Both the position numbers and the translations under genes were made by a program. From NCBI GenBank assembly GCA_963819735.1, contig CAWFXC010000001.1:1736001-1800000 (forward strand): a stretch of DNA of 64,000 nt. Reading direction: 5' to 3'. Positions 1-8,682 of the stretch are shown here, in pieces. Origin of the DNA: CAWFXC01 sp963819735 (GTDB taxonomy: Bacteria > Actinomycetota > Acidimicrobiia > IMCC26256 > DASPTH01). The notes below the pieces were generated by a model. The model was not told the origin of the DNA and searched no databases. It was given only the letters and a program-made list of their open reading frames with translations. Each line of letters begins with the position of its first letter. Within the stretch, counting starts at the first letter, position 1.

Positions 1-951
1 AGCACCAAGTCGCTCCTGTGCGCGAACTGCCACGGGGTCGACGGCGGTGGCGGCGTCGCGAACTTCGTGGTGAAGAGCGAGGATCCCCGCTGCGACCCGA
101 ACGCTGCCCCGACCGACTCGACGCCGGCGTACTGCTTGCCGCAACAGGTTGCGTGGGCGGCTCCGAGCCTCCAACTCGCACCGTTGCGCTACTCACGCGC
201 CCAATTGACCCAGATCATCACGTACGGCAGACCCGGGACGCCGATGCCTGCCTGGGGGGTGGCGTCCGGAAAGGGCGCGCTCCAGTCCCAGAGCATCCAG
301 GACCTCGTGAGCTACGTCGAGACCCTGGCCACCACGTCGACGAAGGCGCAGGCCACGGGCGCCGCCGAAACGCAGAGCTGCGGGGCCGACGACAAGGTGA
401 ACACCCGCGCCGCGTGCGTCGGGCGCAAGCAGCTCGAGGAGCCGGCGACGCGCGCCGCGGCCGACAAGTGGGTCGTCGACGCCAAGGCCGAACTCGCGGC
501 CGCCCAAGCGCAGCTCGCCACGGCGAGCCCGACTGACCTCCCGACCTACACCAAGCTGGTGCTCGAGAAGCAGGACACGCTCCAGGCGGCCGAGGGGTGG
601 CAGCAGACCACGCAGAACCCCACCGATGGTGCGATCTCCTTCGCCAACAACTGCGCGCGCTGCCACACCCGCGGTTGGTCGTACTTCGACGCCAGCAACC
701 CCGAAGCCAATCCGCCGCCCGGGATCATGGGTGGCGGCGCGTACGGACCGAACCTCACCGGCGGTGACGTGAACAACCAGTTCCCGCCCCCGACCGGCGA
801 GTCCGAGCTCTTCTCGTGGATCAGCATCGGCGTGCCGGCCAATGAGCAGTACGGGATCCGCGGCATCTCGTCGGGACGCATGCCGCACTTCGGCGCGGTC
901 CTGACGAAGAACCAGATCAACGAGATCATGGCCTACGAGCGATCGCTGTAG
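1..951 (+). CDS. Dihaem cytochrome c, 5' end cut by window
   Basis: The open frame runs in from the window edge, so the start and any signal peptide are missing. Two haem c sites are visible: CANCH at codons 7-11 and CARCH at codons 218-222. Each is followed by a plausible methionine ligand, in TPMPAWG for the first and GRMPHFG for the second. The protein is therefore two class I cytochrome c domains joined by an alanine-rich linker. It is likely exported and membrane-associated, passing electrons between a quinol oxidoreductase and a terminal oxidase. The next two genes encode membrane proteins, which suggests a respiratory complex locus whose main subunits lie upstream. It could be a QcrC-like subunit, but the missing 5' part prevents a firm name. 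Confidence 0.85.
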   Translation, partial: STKSLLCANCHGVDGGGGVANFVVKSEDPRCDPNAAPTDSTPAYCLPQQVAWAAPSLQLAPLRYSRAQLTQIITYGRPGTPMPAWGVASGKGALQSQSIQDLVSYVETLATTSTKAQATGAAETQSCGADDKVNTRAACVGRKQLEEPATRAAADKWVVDAKAELAAAQAQLATASPTDLPTYTKLVLEKQDTLQAAEGWQQTTQNPTDGAISFANNCARCHTRGWSYFDASNPEANPPPGIMGGGAYGPNLTGGDVNNQFPPPTGESELFSWISIGVPANEQYGIRGISSGRMPHFGAVLTKNQINEIMAYERSL

Positions 952-964
952 GAGCGGAGACGAC

Positions 965-1801
965 GTGCCCCTCAACTTGGGAAACTCTTTCGTGACGGCG
1001 AGCCTGTGGTATCCGACGATCCTCGGCGTCCTCGTCGTGATCTCCGCGATCGTGCTCTTCATCGGTTCGATCTACCTGCTGCTCGGCACGAACCTCGGCG
1101 CCCGCCTCGGCTTCCTGGTGACCTTCACGTGCCTCACGGGTTTCATGCTGATCCTCAGCACGCTCTGGCTCACCACCGCTTCGCCGCTCGAGTCGCCGAA
1201 GGGCCGCGTGGCGTCGTGGAGCGTCATCGAGAACGTGCCCGACATAACCAAGGCGCAGACCGAAGCCGTGCGCAACATCGCGACGAAGGAGAACAAGGCC
1301 GCGGCAACCGACGCGTCCAACGTGCTCTCGGCGGTCGACGCCGCACTCATCACCCAGGTGGGGACCCCCACGGTGCAGGTGACACCCAACGACAACCGTT
1401 TCGCCAAGTTCGGCGACATCACGCAGTTCATGGTGCTCGAGACCTACACGACCGGTGGGAGCAACCCGCAGTTCTGGAAGGGCGAGTTCAACCACACGCC
1501 GAAGTACGCGGTCGTCGAGTACTGCAAGACCGCACAGCAGAACACGGTGTTCGGGCTTCCTCCGTTGCCGCCTGAGTGTGCCAGCGGCGCCGACGCGCAG
1601 CGCGGGTTCGTGGTGGCCAAGTTCGACTACGGCACGCTGCGGCTGCCGCCGTTCGTGATCATCGTCATCTCGGGGATCTTGTTCGGGCTCGGCCTGCTCG
1701 CGCTGCACTGGCGGGAGAAGGACGAGATGGAGCGCGAGAAGGCCGAAGCGGATGCCGCAGCGGTACCCGCCCGCAAGGACTCCGAACTGACGAAGGTGTG
1801 A
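965..1801 (+). CDS. Membrane protein of cytochrome locus
   Basis: GTG start 13 bases after the cytochrome stop, 278 residues. Two hydrophobic segments lie at about residues 14-37 and 46-70, and a third at about 227-248. The middle of roughly 150 residues is polar and probably faces outside. The C-terminus is charged (WREKDEMEREK). I see no cofactor motif and do not recognise the family. The position between a dihaem cytochrome c and another small membrane protein suggests an accessory subunit of a respiratory complex; that is inference. Confidence 0.65.
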   Translation: MPLNLGNSFVTASLWYPTILGVLVVISAIVLFIGSIYLLLGTNLGARLGFLVTFTCLTGFMLILSTLWLTTASPLESPKGRVASWSVIENVPDITKAQTEAVRNIATKENKAAATDASNVLSAVDAALITQVGTPTVQVTPNDNRFAKFGDITQFMVLETYTTGGSNPQFWKGEFNHTPKYAVVEYCKTAQQNTVFGLPPLPPECASGADAQRGFVVAKFDYGTLRLPPFVIIVISGILFGLGLLALHWREKDEMEREKAEADAAAVPARKDSELTKV

Positions 1802-2040
1802 TGGTGATGCGACGGATCCGTACCCTCGTCGTTCTCGGCCTGTGCACGGTGGGCGCGTTGGTTGCGCTCGCGGTGCCGGCGGGCGCGCAGCAGGTGGTCG
1901 ACGCGGGGAAAGAGGGCGACGGCTCGGGTGGGCTCGCGTTCGTGCTCATGGTCGTGATGATCGTCGCCGTGGTCGGGTCCCTGTTCTTCATGGACCACGT
2001 GCGACGGAACCGGTTGCCGCAGGACGACGAGACCCAGTAG
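1801..2040 (+). CDS. Small membrane protein
   Basis: 79 residues; the ATG overlaps the preceding TGA by one base (TGATG), so translation is probably coupled. The N-terminus looks like a signal peptide ending near VPAGAQQ (about residue 29). A second hydrophobic stretch at about 46-63 is followed by a basic then acidic tail. This predicts a small one- or two-pass membrane protein. Function unknown; probably an accessory part of the cytochrome locus. A longer open frame upstream overlaps the previous gene and looks like shadow coding. Confidence 0.6.
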   Translation: MVMRRIRTLVVLGLCTVGALVALAVPAGAQQVVDAGKEGDGSGGLAFVLMVVMIVAVVGSLFFMDHVRRNRLPQDDETQ

Positions 2041-2064
2041 CCAGGCCGTCGTTTCCGGAGCAGT

Positions 2065-2100
2065 TCGGAGTTCACTGTCGTATGCGACCGTGAACTCCGA
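2065..2100. terminator. Bidirectional hairpin between convergent genes
   Basis: An 11-bp perfect outer stem (TCGGAGTTCAC paired with GTGAACTCCGA), one mismatch, then a 4-bp inner stem (GTCG/CGAC) closed by TATG. It sits in the 77-base gap between the convergent cytochrome-locus and hem operons. There is no T run, as is common in high-GC genomes. Confidence 0.6.
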
Positions 2101-2117
2101 GATGTTCGGAGGCTGAG

Positions 2118-3383
2118 CTAGAGGCTGGCGGCGCTTTCGTGCGCGACGCCGAGCGTGAACTCGAGTTCGGTGTCGTCGTGGGCGAGGCTCACGAACAACG
2201 TCTCGTAGCCGCTCGGTGCGAGGAACACGCCGCGGTCGAGCATCTCGTGGAAGAACCGGGCGTAGCGCTCGTGATCGGCCTGCTGCGCCGACGCGTAGTC
2301 GGTCACGGGTTCTGAGGCGAAGAAGAAACCGGTGAGCGTGCCGACCTGCGTCACTTGGGCCGCAACGCCGGCGATGTCGAACGCGGCGCGTAGGCCGTCG
2401 GCGAAGCGCGTGGCCCGGTCGTCGAGATCGGCGTACGCCGCATCGTCGAGGAGGGCGAGCACCGCCAGTCCGGCGGCGGTGGCCACCGGGTTCCCCGCCA
2501 GGGTGCCCGCCTGGTACACGGGCCCGAGCGGCGCCAGGTGGTCCATGAGATCGGCGCGGCCGCCGAGCGCGGCGAGCGGGAGGCCGCCGCCCACCACCTT
2601 GCCGAACATCGAGAGGTCGGGGGTTATGCCGTAGGCGCCCTGGGCGCCGTCGGGCCCGAGGCGGAACCCGGTGATCACCTCGTCGCACACCAGGAGCGCG
2701 CCGGCGTCGGTGCAACGGCGGCGGAGCCCGGCCAGGAAGCCCTCGGCGGGTGGGACCAGCCCCATGTTGGCCGCCACCGGCTCCACCAGCACGGCGGCCA
2801 GCTCGGCGCCGTAGCGGTCGAACGCGTCGTCGAGCGCGGCGTCGTCGTTGTACGGGACCACGACGGTGTCGGCCACGGTGCCGTCGGTGACGCCGGCGGA
2901 GCCCGGCAGCCCGAGCGTGGCGAGCCCCGACCCGGCGGCGACGAGCAGCGAGTCGACGTGCCCGTGGTAGCAACCGGCGAACTTGAGGATCTTCGCCCGT
3001 CCGGTGACGCCCCGCGCGAGCCGCACCGCGGTCATGGCCGCCTCGGTGCCCGACGACACGAGCCGAACCTTGTCGACCGACGGCACCCGCTCGGCGATGG
3101 CTTCCGCGAGCTCGACTTCCCGTTCGGTCGGCGCACCGTACGACGTGCCGAGGGCGGCGGCGCGTTGCACCGCTTCGACGACCGCGGGGTGGGCGTGGCC
3201 GAGAATCGACGCGCCCCACGACTGCACGTAGTCGACGTAGCGTCGACCGTCGGTGTCGACGAGGTACGCGCCGTCGCCGCGGGCGACGAAGAACGGCTCG
3301 CCGCCCACGGACGCGAACGAACGCACCGGTGAGTCGACGCCGCCCGGAATCCGCGCCAGTGCGCGTTCGTACAACGAGCTCAC
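2118..3383 (-). CDS. hemL: Glutamate-1-semialdehyde 2,1-aminomutase
   Basis: 421 residues, the normal family length. This PLP enzyme converts glutamate-1-semialdehyde to 5-aminolevulinate, the last step of the C5 route begun by HemA in the same operon. The N-terminus SLYERALARIPGGVDSPVR is typical. GCYHGH, CDEVITGFR and the PLP lysine motif MFGKVVGGGLP are all present. The GTG start overlaps the hemB stop by four bases (GTGA), so it is the last gene of the overlapping heme operon. It ends just before the hairpin at 2065-2100. Confidence 0.96.
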   Translation of the reverse strand: MSSLYERALARIPGGVDSPVRSFASVGGEPFFVARGDGAYLVDTDGRRYVDYVQSWGASILGHAHPAVVEAVQRAAALGTSYGAPTEREVELAEAIAERVPSVDKVRLVSSGTEAAMTAVRLARGVTGRAKILKFAGCYHGHVDSLLVAAGSGLATLGLPGSAGVTDGTVADTVVVPYNDDAALDDAFDRYGAELAAVLVEPVAANMGLVPPAEGFLAGLRRRCTDAGALLVCDEVITGFRLGPDGAQGAYGITPDLSMFGKVVGGGLPLAALGGRADLMDHLAPLGPVYQAGTLAGNPVATAAGLAVLALLDDAAYADLDDRATRFADGLRAAFDIAGVAAQVTQVGTLTGFFFASEPVTDYASAQQADHERYARFFHEMLDRGVFLAPSGYETLFVSLAHDDTELEFTLGVAHESAASL

Positions 3384-4357
3384 GACAGGCGTTCGGCCAC
3401 TTCTCGGGCGAGGTAGGTGAGCACGAAGTCGGCCCCGGCGCGCTTGATCGACGTGAGGATCTCGATCGCGGCCGCGTCACCGTCGAGCCAGCCGTTCTGC
3501 GCCGCCGCCTTGAGCATCGCGTACTCACCGCTCACGTGATACGCGGCGACGGGAACGTCGAACGACGACCGCAGCGCGCCCACGACGTCGAGGTACGGCA
3601 GCGCGGGCTTGACCATGACCATGTCGGCGCCCTCGGCGATGTCGAGCGCGGTCTCGTCGAGCGCCTCCCGCGCGTTGGGCGGGTCCATCTGGTAGCCGCG
3701 CCGGTCACCGAAGCTCGGCGCGCACTCCGCCGCGTCGCGGAACGGCCCGTAGAGCGCCGAGGCGTACTTCGCCGAATAGGCCAGGATCGCCGCGGTCTCG
3801 TTGCCGCTCCCGTCGAGCGCGGCGCGGATGGCCGCCACCTGACCGTCCATCATCCCCGACGGCGCGACCACATCGGTCCCCGCGCTCGCCTGCGCGATGG
3901 CGATCGACGCGTAACGCTCGAGGGTGGTGTCGTTGTCGACTTCGCCCGCGTCGGTGAGGAGCCCGCAGTGCCCGTGGTCGGTGTACTCGTCGAGGCAGGC
4001 ATCGGTCATGATCACGAGCGCGTCGCCGACCTCGTCGCGCAGGTTGCGGACCGCGATCTGCACGACACCATCGGGGTCGTCGGCGCCGGAGCCGCGCGCG
4101 TCCTTCACCGCCGGTACCCCGAACAGGATCACCGCCGGCACTCCGAGATCGGCGAGCGTACGGACCTCCTTGCGCAGGCTCTCCTGCGTGTGCTGCACGA
4201 CGCCGGGCATCGACGACACCGGCTCGGCTGACTCGATGCCCTCCTTGACGAACAGCGGCGCGACGAGGTCGTCGACCGAGAGTCGGGCCTCGGCCACGAG
4301 CCGCCGCAGCGCGGGTGTGCGCCGCAGTCGGCGCATCCGTCGTTCGGGGAAGGTCAT
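3380..4357 (-). CDS. hemB: Delta-aminolevulinic acid dehydratase (porphobilinogen synthase)
   Basis: Condenses two 5-aminolevulinate molecules to porphobilinogen. The 325-residue form starts at an ATG (MTFPERRMRR) overlapping the cobA-hemD stop as ATGA; the frame stays open further upstream, but only as shadow of that gene. Conserved segments are VAPSGMMDGQVAAIR, the lysine region YSAKYASALYGPFRDA and the Schiff-base lysine in MVKPALPYLD. The region near residue 110 (TDACLDEYTDHGHCG) carries the metal-site cysteines. Downstream it overlaps hemL by four bases. Confidence 0.96.
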   Translation of the reverse strand: MTFPERRMRRLRRTPALRRLVAEARLSVDDLVAPLFVKEGIESAEPVSSMPGVVQHTQESLRKEVRTLADLGVPAVILFGVPAVKDARGSGADDPDGVVQIAVRNLRDEVGDALVIMTDACLDEYTDHGHCGLLTDAGEVDNDTTLERYASIAIAQASAGTDVVAPSGMMDGQVAAIRAALDGSGNETAAILAYSAKYASALYGPFRDAAECAPSFGDRRGYQMDPPNAREALDETALDIAEGADMVMVKPALPYLDVVGALRSSFDVPVAAYHVSGEYAMLKAAAQNGWLDGDAAAIEILTSIKRAGADFVLTYLAREVAERLS

Positions 4358-5844
4358 CCGCTCGATGGTAGTGACCGTCGGTCGGCCGCCAACACGTCGA
4401 GCAGGGTCGCGACCAGGCCGTCGATCGTGTGCTCCTCGGCCTCGGCATCGACCCGCAGGCCGCGCGCCCGCGCGGTCTCCGACGTGACCGGTCCGATCGA
4501 GACGACGACGGGCTGCGGATCCGGCACCGCGCCGAGAAGATCGCACAGGTTGTCAACCGTCGACGACGACGTGAAGGTGATCGCGTCGACTGCGCCGGTG
4601 CGCACCCGTTCGAGCACCGCGGGCGCCGGCGACGCCCGCACCGTTCGGTAGACGGGAAGGATCTCGACGCGGTAGCCGCGCTCGGTGAGCCCGGCGGGCA
4701 ACACGTCGCGGGCCTGTTCGGCGCGCGCGATCAACACGCGCGCGTCGGGTGCCGACGGGTCGGGGAACGCCTCGAGCAACGACTCGGCGATGAACCGCTC
4801 GGGCACCAGATCGGTGTTGATCCCGCGCGCCGTGAGCTCGCGCGCGGTGCCGGGACCGATGGCCGCGATACGCAGGCCGGCGAGGGCACGGCCGTCGGCA
4901 CCCGCCGGCGCGAGGCCGCGGTCGAAGAAGGCGGCGACGCCGTTCGCCGACGTGAAGACGAGCCACTCGAAGTCGGCCAGGCGGGGCAACGTGATGTCGA
5001 CCGGTTCGATCTCGATCGCCGGCAGTTCGATCACCTCGGCGCCCAACGACTCCAGGCGGGCCCTGACCCCACTCGCCTGTTCGCGGGCGCGGGTGACGAC
5101 CACCGAGCGGCCGAACAGCGGTCGGGATTCGAACCAGGAGAGGTCGAGTCCCGCGACGTCACCAACCACGATCGCGCTCGGCGCGCGCACGCCGGCATCG
5201 GCGATCGTGGCCAGGGTGGCGCGCACCGTGTGCTGCTCGGCGCGGGTGCCGTTGCGCACCGCGGCGACTGGCGTGTCGGGGGCGCGACCACCTTCGATCA
5301 GACGCCGGGCGATCTCCCCGACGCGTCCCGCGCCCATGAGGATCACCAGGGTGCCGCCCACCTGGGCCAGGGCGTCCCAGCGGACATCGGTGCGGTCCTT
5401 GGCCGGGTCCTCGTGGCCGGTCACCACGGTGAAGTGCGTGGACACGCCGCGGTGGGTCACGGGGATGCCGGCGTACGCGGCGGCACCGATCGCGCTGGTG
5501 ATGCCGGGCACCACCTCGAACGGCACCCCGGCGGCGGCCAGTGCCTCGGCTTCCTCGCCGCCGCGGCCGAAGACGAACGGGTCGCCACCCTTCAGCCGCA
5601 CGACCGCGGCGCCGGTGAGCCCGCGCTCGACGAGGAGGGCGTTCGTCTGCTCCTGCGTGAGCTCGACCCGCCCGGGCGCCTTGCCCGCCGAGATGAGCTC
5701 GGCACCCGCGGGCGCGAGCGCGAGCAGCGTGGGCGACGCCAGGCGGTCGTAGACCACGACGTCGGCCGCCGCGAGCAGCTCGGCTCCGCGCACGGTGATG
5801 AGGCCCGGATCGCCCGGGCCCGCGCCGACCAGGTACACCGTCAT
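4354..5844 (-). CDS. Uroporphyrinogen-III C-methyltransferase / uroporphyrinogen-III synthase fusion
   Basis: 496 residues with two enzyme domains. Residues 1 to about 240 are a CobA-type SAM methyltransferase: VYLVGAGPGDPGL at the N-terminus, VVYDRL, the VRLKGGDPFVFGRGGEE loop and VPGITSA. Residues from about 250 form a HemD-type synthase (SVVVTRAREQASGVRARL, VFTSANGV, ITFTSSSTV). HemD closes the tetrapyrrole ring and CobA diverts the product to precorrin-2 for siroheme or B12, so one polypeptide serves the branch point. The start ATG overlaps the hemC stop and the stop overlaps hemB, each by four bases. Such fusions are known in actinobacteria. Confidence 0.94.
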   Translation of the reverse strand: MTVYLVGAGPGDPGLITVRGAELLAAADVVVYDRLASPTLLALAPAGAELISAGKAPGRVELTQEQTNALLVERGLTGAAVVRLKGGDPFVFGRGGEEAEALAAAGVPFEVVPGITSAIGAAAYAGIPVTHRGVSTHFTVVTGHEDPAKDRTDVRWDALAQVGGTLVILMGAGRVGEIARRLIEGGRAPDTPVAAVRNGTRAEQHTVRATLATIADAGVRAPSAIVVGDVAGLDLSWFESRPLFGRSVVVTRAREQASGVRARLESLGAEVIELPAIEIEPVDITLPRLADFEWLVFTSANGVAAFFDRGLAPAGADGRALAGLRIAAIGPGTARELTARGINTDLVPERFIAESLLEAFPDPSAPDARVLIARAEQARDVLPAGLTERGYRVEILPVYRTVRASPAPAVLERVRTGAVDAITFTSSSTVDNLCDLLGAVPDPQPVVVSIGPVTSETARARGLRVDAEAEEHTIDGLVATLLDVLAADRRSLPSSG

Positions 5845-6764
5845 TCGGTCGCGTCCTCCGGGCCACCGGGATCGCTGACGTCGTCGAGCTCGAGGAGGGC
5901 GCGCCCGCCATGATCGAGCAGCTCGGCCGCGGCGGCGATCCCCGCGGTGATGGGGCTGGCGGCACGGGTGGTCGCGTGCAACACGACCCGGCCGTCGGCC
6001 GACGCGAGCAGGGCCTGCACCACGACTTTGCCCTGCTCGATCGAGGCCAGCGCGCCACACGGGAGATCGCAGCCGCCACCCAGCTGGGCGAGGAACGCGC
6101 GCTCGGCGCCCACCGCCGCGTGCGCCAACGTGTCGTCGATCGTGGCGAGACGTTCACGTGTCTCGGCGTCGTCGGTGCGGCACTCGACCGCGAGAGCACC
6201 CTGCCCGACCTGCGGGAGCATGAGCGAGGGCTCCAGGATCTCGGCGGCCCGATCCTCCAGCCCGAGGCGTTCGAGCGCGGCGATGGCCACGACGATGGCG
6301 TCGAACTCGGAGGCGCGCTCGATCCGAGTGGGGATGTTGCCGCGCAGCTCGGCAAACGTGAGATCAGGACGCAGCGCCGCGAGTTGCGCACGACGGCGCA
6401 CCGAACCGGTACCGATGCGCGCACCGGCGGGCAACGCGTCGAGGGTGGAACCGACGAGTGCGTCGCGCGGATCGGCGCGTTCGGGGACGGCGGCGAGCAC
6501 GATGCCGTCGGGTGCCGCCGAGGCCGGGAGGTCCTTGGCCGAATGCACCGCGAGATCGGCGCGCTCGTCGAGTACCGCCTGCTGGACCTCCTTGACGAAG
6601 ATCCCCGTGCCGCCGACCGCGTGGATGGGTACGTCGGTGTTGGCGTCGCCCGTGGTCGTGATGACCAGGAGCTCGACGTCGCCACCCAGCAGTGCGGCGA
6701 CGCGCCGGGCCTGCCACCGCGCCAGCTCGCTGCCGCGCGTGGCCACGCGCAGCGGGCGGGGCAT
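5841..6764 (-). CDS. hemC: Hydroxymethylbilane synthase (porphobilinogen deaminase)
   Basis: 307 residues. Polymerises four porphobilinogens to hydroxymethylbilane. The N-terminal motif RVATRGSELARWQ, the aspartate loop SAKDLPA and the cofactor cysteine in LGGGCDLPCGA, which carries the dipyrromethane, are all present. The ATG overlaps the hemA stop by one base (TGATG) and its stop overlaps cobA-hemD by four. Confidence 0.96.
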   Translation of the reverse strand: MPRPLRVATRGSELARWQARRVAALLGGDVELLVITTTGDANTDVPIHAVGGTGIFVKEVQQAVLDERADLAVHSAKDLPASAAPDGIVLAAVPERADPRDALVGSTLDALPAGARIGTGSVRRRAQLAALRPDLTFAELRGNIPTRIERASEFDAIVVAIAALERLGLEDRAAEILEPSLMLPQVGQGALAVECRTDDAETRERLATIDDTLAHAAVGAERAFLAQLGGGCDLPCGALASIEQGKVVVQALLASADGRVVLHATTRAASPITAGIAAAAELLDHGGRALLELDDVSDPGGPEDATE

Positions 6765-8056
6765 CAGTCGTGGGGGTCGGGGTCGGTGTCGCTCTCGGGC
6801 AGGCCGAAGAGCTCGGCGAGCGCGTCGGCGTAGAGCTCACCGCGGGCCGTTCCCGCGGCGTCCTTCATCCGGATGGTGGGCTCGTGCAGGAGCTTGTTCA
6901 CGATGCCGCGGGTCAGCGCATCGACGGTCTCGCGCGCCGCCGGATCGAGTCCCTCGAGCTTCGACCGGTAGCGCTCGAGCTCGGCGCTGCGCAGCTCGTC
7001 GGCCCGGGCCCGCAGCGACGTGATGAGCGGAGCGACCACGCGCGCCGATCGCTCCAGCCGGTGACGGTCGAGCTCCTCGGCGATGATCTCGCGCACGTGT
7101 CCGATCTCCTGGCGGCGCTGGGCGAGCGACTGCTCGCCGAACGCCCGCAGGTCGTCGATGTCGAGGAGCGTCACCCCGAACACCTCGCCCGCACCCGGGT
7201 CGATGTTGCGGGGCACCCCGATGTCGACCACGAGCAACGCCCGCCCCGCCCTCGCGGCCATGACAGCTTCGATGTCGCTGCGCTCGACGAGCAGGTCCTG
7301 CGCGCCGGTCGACGCGAGCAGGACGTCGCACGCCAGGAGCGCATCGGGGATCTCGTCGAGCCCGATCGGGCGGCCGCCGACTCGATTCGCGAGCTCGGCG
7401 GCGCGCGACGCGGTGCGGTTGGCGACGACGATCTCGCGTACGCCGGCGCCCGCCAGCGCCAGCACCATCCCTGCGCCCATGCTCCCGGCGCCGAGCACGA
7501 GCACACGCCGATCGTCGAGGGAGCCGAGTCGCGTGGTCGCGAGCGCGACCGCGGCCGACGAGGCCGACACCGCGTGGCGCCCGATGGCGGTCTCGGTGCG
7601 GGAGCGCTTCCCGACCTCGACCGCGTGCCGGAAGGTGCGCGAGAGGAGCGGACCGGTGGTGCCTTCGCGCTCGGCGGCGTTCCACGCCTCGCGCACCTGG
7701 CCCAGGATCTCGCCCTCGCCGATGATCATCGAATCGAGGCCCGCCGCCACCCCGAACAGGTGCGCGACGGCCGCGTCGTCGTGGTACGTGTAGAGCAGGT
7801 CCGAGAACTCGTCGGGATGCACGCCCGACGTGTCGGCGAGGAAGTCGCGCACGTCCTGCATGGCCGGGTGGAACAGCGTGGCGTGCGCGTAGATCTCCGT
7901 GCGGTTGCACGTGGAGAGGAGCACGACGCCCGCGAGGTGCTCGGCGCGCGCGAGAGTGTGCAGCGCCTTCGGGAGGTCCTCGGGCGCGACCGCCATGCGT
8001 TCGAGGAGCTCGACCGGCACCGTTCGGTGATTGAGGCCGACTACGACCAGAGACAT
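6764..8056 (-). CDS. hemA: Glutamyl-tRNA reductase
   Basis: 430 residues starting at MSLVVVGLNHRTVP; the in-frame codons upstream are shadow of the preceding gene. The enzyme reduces glutamyl-tRNA to glutamate-1-semialdehyde, the committed and usually regulated step. The catalytic cysteine lies in STCNRTEIYAH. GEGEILGQVREA and the nucleotide fold GAGSMGAGMV are clear, and a C-terminal dimerisation region follows. It overlaps the siroheme dehydrogenase gene by 16 bases, pointing to tight translational coupling. Confidence 0.96.
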   Translation of the reverse strand: MSLVVVGLNHRTVPVELLERMAVAPEDLPKALHTLARAEHLAGVVLLSTCNRTEIYAHATLFHPAMQDVRDFLADTSGVHPDEFSDLLYTYHDDAAVAHLFGVAAGLDSMIIGEGEILGQVREAWNAAEREGTTGPLLSRTFRHAVEVGKRSRTETAIGRHAVSASSAAVALATTRLGSLDDRRVLVLGAGSMGAGMVLALAGAGVREIVVANRTASRAAELANRVGGRPIGLDEIPDALLACDVLLASTGAQDLLVERSDIEAVMAARAGRALLVVDIGVPRNIDPGAGEVFGVTLLDIDDLRAFGEQSLAQRRQEIGHVREIIAEELDRHRLERSARVVAPLITSLRARADELRSAELERYRSKLEGLDPAARETVDALTRGIVNKLLHEPTIRMKDAAGTARGELYADALAELFGLPESDTDPDPHD

Positions 8057-8682
8057 GCCCGGAGCAGCTCCTTGGCTTCGTCCACGCGCCCGGCGCGGAT
8101 CAGGTCGAGCATGCCGGAATCGAGCGCGCCCCGCCAATCGGGATCTTCACTCGAACGCCCCGCGTCGCGGAGTTCTTCCCGGGCTTCGGACAGCACATCC
8201 AGCAGTGTCGCGTACTCTGGCCCCAGCTCCGTGTCGAGGCGGCGTTTGAGCCACGAAGCGAGGGCCGGGCTGCGGCCGCCGGTGCCCACGGTGACCACCA
8301 GATCGCCGCGCCGGACCACCGACGTGAGGGTGAACGAGCAGTTGCGGGGGTCGTCGGCCGAGTTGACCCAGATCCGCCGGGCCTCGCCGGCCACGAAGAC
8401 CTCGTGGTCGACCGCCGGGATCCCGGTGGCGGTGGTGACCAGCCAGGCGCCGTCGAGATCGGTTGGCTCGAACTCGCGTTCCGCCAACGTGAGGCGACCG
8501 GCCGCGGCCCAGTCGCGGATCTCGTCGACCGCGGTGGGAGCGATCACCGTGACCTCGGCTCCGAGGTCGAGCAGCGGCTCGATCTTGCGGGCCGCGATGC
8601 GACCGGCGCCGACGACGATGCAGCGCCGATCGGTCACCACGAGGTTCACCGGGTATCCGGTGATCGCGGGACGGCCGGTCAT
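8041..8682 (-). CDS. Precorrin-2 dehydrogenase / sirohydrochlorin ferrochelatase-type protein
   Basis: 213 residues resembling the N-terminal half of CysG and yeast Met8p. The NAD-binding motif is IVVGAGRIAARKIEPL. It is followed by NSADDPRNCSFTL and VTVGTGGRSPALA, both characteristic of this family. It should oxidise precorrin-2, and possibly insert iron, to make siroheme; precorrin-2 would come from the CobA half of the fusion three genes downstream. It overlaps rex by four bases and hemA by sixteen. Confidence 0.9.
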   Translation of the reverse strand: MTGRPAITGYPVNLVVTDRRCIVVGAGRIAARKIEPLLDLGAEVTVIAPTAVDEIRDWAAAGRLTLAEREFEPTDLDGAWLVTTATGIPAVDHEVFVAGEARRIWVNSADDPRNCSFTLTSVVRRGDLVVTVGTGGRSPALASWLKRRLDTELGPEYATLLDVLSEAREELRDAGRSSEDPDWRGALDSGMLDLIRAGRVDEAKELLRACLWS